Shown: positions 53,101-63,983 of the stretch, one piece after another
Layout of the letters: each line of letters opens with the position of its first letter
Numbering within the stretch: the stretch's first letter is position 1
Assembly (NCBI GenBank): GCA_012295275.1
Contig: CM022665.1
Coordinates: 30,496,957 to 30,560,956 of the forward strand
DNA length: 64,000 nucleotides
Source of the DNA: Chrysomallon squamiferum
Lineage: Eukaryota > Mollusca > Gastropoda > Neomphalida > Peltospiridae
Reading direction: 5' to 3'
Position numbers and translations under genes: made by a program
The notes under the pieces: model-generated
What the model saw: the letters and a program-made list of their open reading frames with translations, nothing else
What the model was told of the DNA's origin: nothing
Database searches by the model: none

Positions 53101-56100
53101 TTAAAAAGATTATCTCTTTATCAAAAAACTTTCACTAGTAATTGTTGTACATACTTTTTATAAATAATGTCTTGTTCACACCAAAAGCAACTTCAAATAC
53201 TAAGAAAGCAAATGAGTTCTAATTTGTTTTGAATGTGAAATGATATACAACTCATATTTCATGATTCAAGTTAATTCTTTAATGATATATAATTATTTAA
53301 ATAACAAATAAAATATGTAATAAAAACAAGATTAAAAGTAAATACTGTATTCCTGTTTATCTACAGACTGATAAATAAAGTAATAAACTATATAAAAAGC
53401 TGACTTTGACAGTGATGTAATATTTGTATCCAGCTTTCATTTTGTCGGTGTATTTCAGGTTGATACAGGTGTCACTGCTGTCAGTGAAAGGTATGACGTC
53501 ATCATAGCCAGGTCTTGAACCAGCAGCCACTGAGAAACTTTTTACTCCACTCTCAACATCAGAAAACACTCCATTCCAGCTGAAATGAGATACCTTTTAA
53601 ACATTGCTAATACATAATATATCTCAAATTATCATTTACCAAAATATACTTTATTTGCATGTTAGAAAAATGTTTTCATATTATACCTCTAAAATATTAA
53701 ATAGCTTTTAAAATAGTTTAAAACCTACTGAATTAAAAGAAATTCTTTTTCTTTCTTTAATTGAAACTGTAGATACAAAATTTGGTATAATCCTGATTTG
53801 ATTAAAATAGAAAATTTAAAAGACAGCCTTTAATGGGACTAATTATAAATATTTTAATGAAAATCTAACTGACAAGCATTAAAAAATAATGAAAAATAAA
53901 TAAATTTAATAAAGTTACCCAATCAAAAATCAACAAATAGTTTAAGGTTGTTATTAATATAAAAAGGTATAGACAAATGAAACTTAAAATATTTAAATTA
54001 CAGAAATCAAACATTTTTTTTTTTTTTTTGTGTACATGAAAATAAAATGAAACTAAAAACTATTTAAATTAGAGAAATTATAGTGATTGGCTCTTTGATG
54101 AATGACAAAATCTATAAATAGAAAGAAGATTACCAAACATGTATTTGTGAGGTTGTGATGAAACGAGATGAAAGTTGTATCTGAACTGAAGTAAGCTGGG
54201 GTGGGGTGTTGTCCACAATGAAAGATTTAGAAGTCACAGCTGTAGTCTTGTTAACAAAGTCTCTTGCTGAAAACAAAATAATCAATCCTATAATTAGCTA
54301 TGGTAAAAAAAAAAAAAAAAAAAAAAAAAAAGATTTCTGACTGAATAAATTATCTCCTACAAATGGGTAAAATTACTTTAAAGAATTTTATTTTTTTTGG
54401 ACTTGTGCTCATCTTTTGAACGAATTAAAAAAAAAAAAAAATAATAATAATAAATAAATAAATTAATTAATTAATTAATTAATTAATTAAAATAAAATCA
54501 TAAAAATAAATAATTAAAATTTATAATACAGAATTGCAATAATTATGATGTATGATTCTTTAAATATTTGTTATGTTTTATTATAATTATTTTTGAATAA
54601 AAAACAATGATACTGCAATTAAATAGCAGATGAGAGAGAGAAAGAGAGGTTGAATTTACAAATAGATTTAACAACCTTTAACAGTGACAAACAGTGTGTG
54701 TCCATTCTGTAGTTTGAGACTGTGCAAAGTTTGGTGATTGACGAGGCCAACGTTGTGAAAACTGACAACATCTTCACCTCCAGGAACTGAACCTGTCAAA
54801 TAAATTAAACATAACAACTTGTTATATATAATATTAAACATAACAGCTTGTTATATATATTAAACATAACAACTTATTGTATACTTTAAGCATAACAGCT
54901 TGTTATATACATTATTATATACATTGTTATATATATTAAACATAACTTGTTACATTAAATGTAACAACTTGTTATATATAATATTAAACAACAACTTATT
55001 ATATATATTAAATATAACTTGTTATATAAATTAAACATAACAACTTGTTATATATAATATTAAACAACAACTTGTTATATACATTGAACATAACTTGTTA
55101 TATACATTGAACATAACAACTTGTTATATACATTGAACATAACTTGTTATAAGCATTGAACATAACAACTTGTTATATACATTGAACATAACTTGTTATA
55201 TACATTGAACATAACAACTTGTTATATATAATAATAAACCTAACAATTTGTTATATACATTAAACCTAACAACTTGTTATATACTTTAAACCTAACAACT
55301 TGTTTTATCCATTAAACATAACAAGTTGTTATATATAAAACATTTGTCTTTTATAAATGCAATAGTATGTCATATAGAGACATGTTAAATATCATCTACA
55401 ATGAGAAAATTAGCATGAAAACAGAACTATAACCAAACTAAAAGTAAACTTTAGAAATATTCAACATGGTATTATTGAAATTATTACAAATGTAAATATT
55501 AAAACATTAGAAATCCTCTCAATGAAAAGCAGCCATAATTTCTACATTTGTTTCAAGTCTGAGTAATCTGTTTTGTTAGTTAATAATCTTAATTGAGAAA
55601 TGATATTTTAAAATATATCAAAACAAAAGTTTTAAGGAACATTTTTAAATATAGACAAAAGCAAGGGTTTTTGAAGTTTATAAAAATCTTAACGTAAGTA
55701 ATGAAAATTTAAAGTTAACAGAAGATAAACAAACTAACCAAGTGCTATTTGATAGTCTGCTATTCCAGTAGTGTGCAGTACAGAACTGATTTCATCAACA
55801 TCAGTAAACCCATCCCACAACACCTCCACCTCAGTCAGGGACGACTGAAATTATTAAATAAACATATCAACTTTGAGTCTACATAATTAATCTCTCATTT
55901 CATTTACCTGTTTTCTTAGTCTCTCTTTCTATTTTGTTAGTGTTTGACAATCATTACCCAAGATTTCAGAAATCTTTTACATAAAAAAAAATGTAGAGTA
56001 TACTGAACTAATGAGTAAGATAAAGTTTAACATAAATAATGAGCACAGCATCAAAACAAAACAAAAAAAGATAAATAAATAAATTAAAAAAATTAAAAAT

Positions 56101-59100
56101 TAAAAAAATGTAAACAGATAAATAAATAAACAAAAATAGCTATTTTATACAAATTAATTGATCAAAACAGAACTTCTCTATTTTATTGATAAACTGAAAA
56201 CTCTATGCACAATTACAATAAAACTATTAACTGAAAATCTGATATTCATTCTTTTCATCTGATAAAATAATTCATATATGTATTATTATGTGTATGTTTG
56301 ATATACTAATTATGAAATAATTTAAAATAAATATTCTAAGATTATTTACAAAAGATTACCTGATATTGCTTGTGATTGAGTTTGCTAATCCACACTCGAC
56401 CACCAGTAGGTTTAGTGAGATCAATAACAACACCATCACTGCACTGATTTACTTCTAACAGGTAATCTGTCCACTTTTCATACTGCACTTGTTTCTCACT
56501 GGCATGAATACAGATGTAGTAACGCTTTCCATGTTGTAATGACTCATCAAACTCCACATTTACATACTCCTTATCTGTAAAATAACAAGACACATACTCT
56601 TTATCTGTAAAATAACAATACACACACTCTTTATCTGTAAAATAACAATACACACACTCTTTATCTGTAAAATAACAACACACACTCTTTATCTGTAAAA
56701 TAGCAATACATATATTTTATCTGTAAAATAATAGTACACACACTCTTTATCTGTAAAATAACAACACACACTCTTTATCTGTAAAATAGCAATACACATA
56801 CCCTTTATCTGTAAAATAACAATACACACACACTTTATCTGTAAAATAGCAATACACATACTCTTTATCTGTAAAATAACAATACACACACACTTTATCT
56901 GTAAAATAACAATACACATACTCTTTATCTGTAAAATAACAATACACACACACTTTATCTGTAAAATAACAATACACATACTCTTTATCTGTAAAATAAC
57001 AATACACACACACTTTATCTGTAAAATAACAATACACATACTCTTTATCTGTAAAATAACAATACACACACTCTTTATCTGTAAAATAACAACACACACT
57101 CTTTATCTGTAAAATAGCAATACACATACCCTTTATCTGTAAAATAACAATACATATATTTTATCTGCAAAATAACAATACGCACACATTCAATGTGTAA
57201 AATAATAATACTCATACCACTGATACTGAAAAAAGACAATTTCTTATTGGTAAAGTAATATTGATATATCTCTTTTTTTTTCAGTTCTGGAAATAGGATT
57301 AATTTTACATCTGGTTACTAAATAGTACTGATGTATTTTTTATGTATATATTAAAACAGGTAAAATATTGTTAATTAACTGTATCCAATAGTGTATTAGC
57401 AGAATAATTAATTGAAATACTTTTAACAAACGTCTTCTCAAGTAAATTAATAATTTAAATTTACATTTTTTATCTATATAATATGTAAAATAATTTTTAA
57501 AAATTCTAATTTGCTCTTTCAGTCTGCTTCTGTTAAAGTGTAAATAACAATAAAACATTGATAAAACAGTTGTGATGTTTACCTGTGTGATTACATTTGA
57601 CAACTCCAGGTAAAGAACAAGGGTCAGACACAGACATCAGTGACTGTCGCTGGTAGTGAGCTGCTGGGGGTACAGAACTCCCTTCCATTACCGCCCACGA
57701 GTAGTCTCTGTGTCTGAGGCTGGGCCACACAGCAGACAACATGTCAGAGTATGGAGTGTAGTCAACATCGTCCTCAGTCCACTGAGCATTTTCATCTAAC
57801 ATCACACCAGCAGAACCTCCATCTTCTCTCCTCTTTCCTTAAATATCAAAATTAGCATTACACAACATTATGTCAAACAAAATTATTATGATAATTTACT
57901 TTATTTCATATTTTATTTCCACACCTATTTTGTAAATAAATAAATAATCTTTAAAAAAAACACACCCAATGTTTAGCTGGTTAAAAGCTTGTATAAATTT
58001 CAGTTTAATTTGTTTTCAAAACCAAATTATATATAACATATGTCGTTTATCTAAAACTATTTAAAAAGGACAGTTTTGATCTAAATACTTGCATGCATTT
58101 AAGTTTATCAGCTTTTAAAACAAAAATTCCAATAATATTCCAAACCAAAATCATCACAATCAAAGTTTAATAAAAAGAAAAATTAATACTGTTAGTTTAA
58201 CAAAATGAAAAAATGTAGAAACAAATATTTTTCATTAAAAAGCTTGAGTCATTTTGAAAGTTTTACTGCCTTTCAAATAAAAATTTAAAACATTTGAAAT
58301 AATAATTATCAGTACAAAACCGAAAACTGACAGTTGAACATGAAATGTGTTTACCTAAGACATCGATGACAACGGCAGGAACAACAAGGGCAGGATCGAA
58401 AGCAGAGCAGTTTCTGACATCGGCAGACACCATTGTGGACATCTCAACTTTGTTGAATCCTCTCACAGCCAGACGTCTGCATTCTCTGAAATTCAGTTTT
58501 CCAGCAAGTGTCACAGTGAAACTGATCTGAAAAATGAAACATAAAGAATAAATTATACTGATTCTATTTTTATCTTTTTTAATCTTAGTAAAAACCAACA
58601 ATTATTGAATTATAAACACTTTACTGGTGTTTATAAATGTGTTAACTCACATGTGTAGAATTTACGTTTTGAACATTTTTAACTTGTGTCCACTTTTCTA
58701 ACAAACGACTGTCATGCCTGTTATCTGTCAGTGCCCACTCATATCTGGACATGGTTGTCATGGCAACATCTTTATCTTTGATGTCAGGATCAAAGAATTT
58801 AGCAATCTCGACCTTTATCTGTGAAAACAAATTTTCATAATTAATTACTAATACAATATTAATCTTTCTATAATTACAAAAATAATAAAAATTACAGTTT
58901 GGTCATACACCTACATTCAAAACTGCTAGATCCTATAATTTAATCTTTTTAATTACAGCTGTAATCATTTGTTTATTTGTTTTATTATTTATTTATTTGC
59001 TGCTTTTTGTTTATGTATTTACTGATTTCTACCTGAGAAGTAGTAGAAGTTTCTGAGTACAGCAGAGTTATTGTTCCTGACTGTGGTGGTTGTGTTATAA

Positions 59101-62100
59101 TTGTCACTCCGTCACTGAAAACTGGCTGAGAACAGATTTTTGCGACACACAACTTGACGGCAGCTCGGTATGTGTGACCTGACTGTAAACTGACACCTCC
59201 AGCAATCACAGTGTCAGTGGATGATATGTGTTCATAGGATCTGACACTGTCCCACAGATTAACTGTAAAAACAGATACAATACATTAAATAAACCAGATA
59301 AATCTGCGTAATAAATATTCACTCTGTATTAAATGTTTAAACTAGGAAATGTGTGCAGTAAAATAAAAGTAGAAATTTAAGTGGAATCATTTATTGATTG
59401 CAAATTGAGTCCTCTTCATTGAACTGACTGAATGATTTCCTGTTTCACCCAGTGCTCCTATCTGTTTTACCAACTGCAGAAGTATCTAACTTTTCTGTCA
59501 ATGGAAAGATGTGTATGAAAGGTTTATTTCTGCCAATAAATAAAAGTAATCCATGAAATTGTATCAGTGGGTTTTCTCACTAACAGTTACATTAGACATA
59601 TAATATCAAAAGACATAGATTTTTAAGAATTTATAAACATTACCTGACAAAGGTTTCTTTTTCTGCAGACTCCAGACGACGTCTGGATACAAGGACTTGG
59701 ACCTGTCTGAACGAGTCCAGTGAGCAAAATAAACACTGCTTGAAGACTGGTACGAAATATCATCAACACATTTCTCTTCATCAACCTTAGTGACACAATC
59801 AACACATTTGTTAACTTTATCAACATAAATGTAACAAATACAAGTACTGAAATATCATCAACACATTTCTCTTCATCAACCTTAGTGACACAATCAACAC
59901 ATCTGTTAACTTTATCAACATAAATGTAATAAATACAAGTACTGAAATATTATCTATACATGTCACTTTAGTGATATAATCAACACATTTACTACAATGT
60001 ACAAAGTGCTCAGAGCTTGAAGACTGGTAAGAAATATCATCAACACATTTTCCCTCATCAACTTTAGTGACACAATCAACACATTTCTCCTCATCAACTT
60101 AGTGACACAATCAACATATTTATTACAATGTACAAAGTACACAGTGCTTAAAGACCAGTATGAAATATCAATATATTTCTCTTCATCAACCTTAAGTGAC
60201 ATAATCAAAACAGAGATCAATAAGAATAATGTAACAAATTATGAAATAAATAGAGATAAAGCCTACGTTTTTGTAATGTTCTGGTTTCCATTTCATGTTA
60301 TCTGAAAAAAAAAAAAAAAATTAATTACTATTACACTGAAACTATTTTGAAATCTGACCACCAAAAAGTCTTTTGTCTTTAAAACAAACATAATTTAAAT
60401 ATTCTGAAGATAAAATAGATATAATATATCCTTAAGTATAGGACTTAAGACAGTCAAAAATAGACATGGAAATTTCTAAATTAAATTGTGTGTAATCTCT
60501 TGTATTAAAACAAGGAATCAGTCTACTGATATGTTTTAAAAAATAAAAACCTGCAGACTGACAGACAGGACCATCATTGATGACAACATCAGACACAACA
60601 GTCTGGTTCTCTACTATCTGAAATCCATTTGAGGATACCAGTGTATCACCAGCTTCATTTGTAGCCACAACCAGTGAGTAATATTGCTGTAATATAGTCA
60701 TAATATTGCTGTAACATCGTCATAACATTGCTGTGATAGTCATAACATTGCTGTAATATAATAATAACATTGCGGTAACATAGCCATAATAATGCTGTCA
60801 CAGTAACATTTATAATATTCCAGTAATATATTTTTTGATATTACTGTAATACATTCATAATATGGCTGTAATGTATTATTAAAATTACTAAATATATTAT
60901 AATATGAATTAACTGATTATTCATATTCATGTTATATAATTGATCCTTCAGCAGCTATAATACATTCATAATATGACACAATTTAAACAATTCTGAATTA
61001 GTGGATAATATTACTGAAATACATGAATAATGCAGCTGTAATTATCATTTTCAACATCATCTGTTAACTGAATGTGGCCTTAAAACAAATAAATAAAAAA
61101 GGTGTAAAAAGCTACTTACCTGATGAATATTGAGATTTAAACTTGTAAACGTGTGTTGGTTTTCACTGAGAACAGAAACAAAAGGAACAATGTTAGCAGT
61201 TTTCTGTGATGTTCCTAACCCAACTTTAAACGTCAAACTTTCAACTTTGTCAGTAAAACCAAACCATCGAACACTGAGTTCTTTTCTTGTCAGCTGATGA
61301 TCACTGTCTTCCAATAACTGTAAAAACAAATTTGAAATTTAACATTTTTATATATTGATTTCCTCACTGTCTTCAATAACATTTTCAGTTATAATATTTG
61401 CTAAAATGAGATTTCATTAAAATATAGCAAATATCTTTCAGTTTTAATTAAAAAAAAGAAGTAGAAAACACAATTATAATTCAATTCATATGAAGTATTT
61501 TGTTGTTTAAAATCAGAGATAATGTTGTTGTTTTTATATCAAAACAAATTGCATCCAACTTATAAGAATAATTTTATCATCGTACAGATTAAGAACAGTT
61601 TAACTTAGAACTGTAATAAAAGAGGAAATGGAATAATTAAGTTAATTAAAACTCTGACATAAAATCATGATCACTAACAGATGATTCGAGTACATCAACT
61701 TCCTCATTAGGAATCACTTCATAGACTAATCCTGCATGTGGACGTTTGTTGCTATGGAGATACGGTTGTGACACACCCACTGTGAGTTGACCGACAATGT
61801 TCTCCACCTGGACAGACACAAAGTAGGTGTGTTTTTCATGAAGACCAAACTGTAGACGAGACAGAGACACAGCTGTGCAGACAGGCGGAGAGGAAACGAC
61901 ACATCCTGCACCTGACTGCAGCACAGACCACTTGTGTGTTTCTTCACCTTTACCTGTGTGTCCTGTTTAAATTCATACAAAGCTAAAATATTCAATAACT
62001 TTTTATACTATATTTTATCAAATTAAAATATTTAATATAACATTTTATAAACTGAAATATTTAATATACTTTAATATTGCATGTATCAAAACAAAAATAT

Positions 62101-63983
62101 ATAATCACTTTTTATACTACATTTTATAAAATTAAATAATTCAATAACTTTTTATATTACATTTTATATAATTAAAATATTTAATAGTTTAATATAACAT
62201 TTTATAAACTGAAATATTTAATATATTTTAATATTATATGTTATAATGCAAACATATTTAACACTTTAATATTTGAACCCCAATTTTTAAATAGATTTTA
62301 ATATTACATTATAAAAACAACAATATATAACACATTTCAACATTACACTTTATAAAACAAATTTTTAAAAATATTTTAAATATTACATGTATCAAAATGA
62401 GAATATTTAACTCATTTTAATAATACATGTTACAAAAAACATATATTTAATACCTTTTAATACTACACGAAACAAAAATAGTTAACTCATTTTTATATTA
62501 GGTGTATTAAAATAAAAATATTTAAATCATTTTAATAGTACATGTATTAAAACTAAAATATTTAACAGATTGTTAAATCATAAAAAGACAACATAATTAC
62601 ATTTTAAACTGTTTGACTTTAGTTTGTGACTTTCACCAAATTGGGGTAATAACAATGAACTTAACAAATCAGATCAGAATAAAACAGAACCAAGAAATCA
62701 AACACACCAACAGCAAATGAATATTTTAAATATTTGGTTTCCATGTCAGTGAATGTTGAAGTCGTCCATTCTGCAACCAGGTAATTTTCTTGTAGAGTTA
62801 CTTTGATTGGTGGTGTGAAGACAGGGTTTTCAGTTAAAACTATCACTGGACCAATCACCTTTAACATAAAGAAAATCACATGAATAAAAATGTGATCATG
62901 CACCCCACAAAAATCCATAAATTAAAAATAAATTACAGAAATTCCTTTATTTTTAAAATGATCACTAGACAGGAAATTATTTATATATACAAGAACTACA
63001 TTATTAATGGGGAAAAAACAACAACATTTTTACGGGGTATCAGGTATGAATATATTTATGTCTGAATCTGCAGTTTCAAGTTTTATGCAGAATATTTTTG
63101 TGAAATGGATGAAATTACAAGATTTTTATAAGATAATCTGTAAAAACAAATGATCAAATGTTTATTTTTGTCAGAACAGTCGTAACTACAAACAACATGT
63201 ACTTACTTTATTTGCTGAGTTTTTAGCTTTGTTGATGACTTTGATGATGATAAAGAATCGTCTTCCTGCATTGATGTTGGTGTGGAACAGTTGTTCATGT
63301 TGATGCTGATGTGTTGATGTGAAGGGTTTGACATCAGGAGATGCTGCACCATTCTTGCTGGATGCAAAACCAATTTCATAATCAAATATTCCACTCTCAG
63401 CATCTGATCCTGTCCAGTTCAAGTACAACTAAAACCAAATTTTATTTCTTTTTTATAGAAATATTTAATAATTCTACTATATTATAGTACATATCTGGTG
63501 TTATGATTATTGTGTTTTTTTAATGTAAAGTTTTAGTGAAGAAATATTTTAAAATCTGTCTAAAAAATAATGAGAGATTGTGAAATGAGAGAGAGAGAGA
63601 GAGAGAGAGATTTAATAAGACTACTACATTATAGTACATAGCTGTTATGATTACTGTACCTTTACTGTTATATTTTAATATGACTCTTTTGGTAGTTGTA
63701 TCTAATTAACAAGAAAAACTTTTCTACTGACAGCTCAATACATAGTTCAGTATCTGATATTTTTGTTTTCTACAATCAACTGACATTCAAACAATTAGTT
63801 TTAATGTCAGAAATAATTATTATTCATGCCTGAAATTCTTTAAAAATGTACATCTTGTTCAAGAAATCTTCAGACATTCCACTTTCCTCTTCACAAACTG
63901 ATGCTTTCACTGTCTTGGTTTCTCCACTTTCAGTTTTATCTATTGGCAGATTTGAAAGATCAGCAATTGGAGTTGCCTTTGTT
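40191..63983 (-). CDS. Giant extracellular protein of FN3-like repeats, C-terminal 2,407 codons (37 exons; 5' end off window)
   Basis: Exons in order: 63830-63983, 63207-63428, 62708-62858, 61679-61962, 61120-61317, 60551-60686, 60267-60301, 59644-59785, 59033-59262, 58651-58818, 58355-58526, 57583-57837, 56360-56574, 55739-55844, 54676-54792, 54134-54266, 53405-53579, 52815-53073, 52420-52606, 51293-51495, 50672-50904, 50244-50397, 49754-49932, 49297-49437, 47885-48041, 47143-47281, 46671-46792, 45852-45991, 45415-45562, 44605-44808, 44206-44409, 43215-43949, 42641-42853, 42329-42424, 41597-41910, 40915-41116, 40191-40489. Every junction keeps frame. Each repeat of about 120-150 residues follows one plan: 'W-x-GF-x-D-x2-SG-(I/L)-x2-Y-x-(W/V)-x-(I/V)-G', then 'YYITVKAFNGAGL' and 'SDGVVID-x-TPP'. 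About 17 copies are seen. This resembles fibronectin III folds in secreted or adhesion proteins. No membrane segment is seen in this part. Function and closest family are unknown. Confidence 0.8.
43215..43949 (-). CDS. Giant FN3-repeat protein: 735-nt exon with an inserted galactose-binding/DUF642-like domain
   Basis: The largest exon of this gene in the window, phase 1 to 1. It starts with the end of a repeat (VSVSDGVTVDSTPP). After that comes about 150 residues with the pattern 'NLFNNPSFESY...VPASWQTDS...GKSHVVVSGNIWQTVS' and 'YKLTVHFGYPHN...KTILWHKFTYTFTA'. It ends with 'AELAVDSVSLNSVDY' and a new repeat start (HVVWYFQDEQSPIADYKWAIG). 'N-x-SFE ... W ... V-x-G-N-x-Q-x-V ... Y-x-L-x-F ... 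DSVSL' is the usual layout of galactose-binding-like jelly-roll domains (DUF642/CBM-type). That assignment is inference from pattern, and glycan binding would follow only if correct. Confidence 0.6.
45190..45414. repeat. Tandem copies of an exon end plus splice donor
   Basis: Directly after the donor of exon 45415-45562, a ~75-80-bp unit repeats three more times (junctions near 45190, 45265 and 45340). Each carries the donor and the last ~25 nt of the exon (ACTCATACCCTGGAG-like / GTAAATG). The copies read like YISTYPGG or MSAYPGG up to the donor. Confidence 0.8.
46368..46670. repeat. 45-bp minisatellite abutting a splice donor
   Basis: About 6.5 copies of a unit containing CTGTTATCAACGTCACTAAA + TAATGAAGAAAACTAAACTT. 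The last copy ends at the donor of exon 46671-46792, whose intron start GTTTAATTTTC is the same sequence as the repeat's GTTTAGTTTTC. Confidence 0.85.
47885..48041 (-). CDS. Giant FN3-repeat protein: cysteine-rich exon
   Basis: 157 nt, phase 0 to 1. It begins VGLQSNALHSEV and completes a repeat core from the previous exon (AVWAVNK|VGL). A compact Cys cluster follows: RRCKVFSCVGHCVCGSQ and KTCDIARKC, seven cysteines in about 27 residues. This replaces the usual 'SDGV-D-TPP' end of the repeat and is presumably disulphide-bonded. I do not recognise the motif as a named domain. Confidence 0.75.
48360..49290. repeat. Intron minisatellite with three partial copies of exon 49297-49437
   Basis: Repeats of a GTTACATGTATAAGAGTTAT + ATACAGATTA type run through 48360-48900. 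From 48926 the unit also carries about 61 nt of the 3' end of the neighbouring exon plus its donor, at 48926-48993, 49043-49110 and 49174-49240. The real exon end is at 49297-49358. Confidence 0.85.
49297..56574 (-). CDS. Giant FN3-repeat protein: middle block of repeats (exons 13-24 in window)
   Basis: These exons carry the clearest repeats. Examples are RYYICIHASEK plus SDGVVIDLTKP (56360-56574), WDGFTDVDEISSV then IALGSVPGGEDVV (55739-55844 to 54676-54792) and WNGVFSDVESGVKSFSVAAG (53405-53579). Others are YYITVKAFNGAGL plus MDTSPPLPG (across 53405 and 53073) and WHGFQDAQSGLAFYEWRVG (51293-51495), whose core continues as YITVRAYNKAGLW with VDLTPP (50672-50904). Introns often split a repeat right before the 'AG' of the core, in phase 0 or 1. 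Exon 53405-53579 leaves through a weak donor, GTCAGC, but the joined protein reads perfectly through the motif, which supports it. Confidence 0.78.
51515..52090. repeat. 100-bp minisatellite next to a splice acceptor
   Basis: Units start at CTGTCCTGTACATTAGTAAT at 51521, 51621, 51721, 51821 and 51921, with a partial unit at 52022. The period is exactly 100 bp and the copies are nearly identical. The array begins about 20 bp from the acceptor of exon 51293-51495. Confidence 0.9.
54306..54332. repeat. Poly(A) tract
   Basis: About 26 consecutive A residues in an intron of the giant gene. Confidence 0.9.
54800..55335. repeat. ~25-bp minisatellite upstream of exon 54676-54792
   Basis: About 20 irregular units of the AACATAACAACTTGTTATAT + ACATTG type start a few bases from the splice acceptor. 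The unit is partly palindromic (AACAACTTGTT). Confidence 0.85.
56573..57175. repeat. 30-bp minisatellite made of a splice acceptor plus exon start, 21 copies
   Basis: The core TTATCTGTAAAATAACAATA recurs 21 times. On the minus strand each unit reads (T)ATTTTACAG then ATAAAGAGTATGTG. This is the acceptor of exon 56360-56574 followed by the exon's first bases (ATAAGGAGTATGTAAATG). Most units are exactly 30 bp, which keeps the reading frame and makes spurious open frames repeating CYFTDKEYVY. Confidence 0.95.
57583..63983 (-). CDS. Giant FN3-repeat protein: upstream block of repeats (exons 1-12 in window)
   Basis: The first exon seen (63830-63983) is entered in phase 2 from an exon beyond the right edge. 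Its best in-frame exit is a GC donor at position 63829 (see findings). Repeat cores seen include LYLNWTGSDAESGIFDYEIG (63207-63428), HTYFVSVQVENIVG (61679-61962), VRWFGFTDK (61120-61317), YYSLVVATNEAGD (60551-60686) and FSDGVTIITQPP (59033-59262). Exons 58355-58526 and 57583-57837 fit the repeat plan less well and may be divergent copies or linkers. The 35-nt exon at 60267-60301 is small, but both its splice sites and its phase fit. Confidence 0.72.
59786..60210. repeat. Tandem partial copies of exon 59644-59785 with its acceptor
   Basis: Copies of the exon start plus acceptor (plus strand ATCATCAACACATTTCTCTT, then CATCAACCTTAGTGACAC) recur at about 59853-59890, 60036-60072, 60078-60105 and 60168-60200. 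The copy near 60018 extends further into the exon (GCTTGAAGACTGGTAAGAAA). Confidence 0.85.
60687..60865. repeat. Short tandem repeat containing a duplicated splice acceptor
   Basis: Plus-strand units of the ATTGCTGTAATATAGTCATA type run upstream of exon 60551-60686. The real junction (ATTGCTGTAAT; minus strand ATTACAG then CAAT) is itself one unit of the array. Confidence 0.8.
61985..62560. repeat. AT-rich degenerate minisatellite
   Basis: Irregular repeats of AAAATATTTAATATAACATT + TTATAAACTG in the intron upstream of exon 61679-61962, beginning about 20 bp from its acceptor. Confidence 0.7.
63584..63610. repeat. (GA)n microsatellite
   Basis: About 12 GA units in an intron of the giant gene. 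Confidence 0.9.

Noticed and set aside
56689-57127. Two long open frames on the minus strand encoding repeated CYFTDKEYVY / CIVILQIK peptides
   Set aside because: They arise from the 30-bp splice-junction minisatellite and have no independent gene context, so they were annotated as a repeat.
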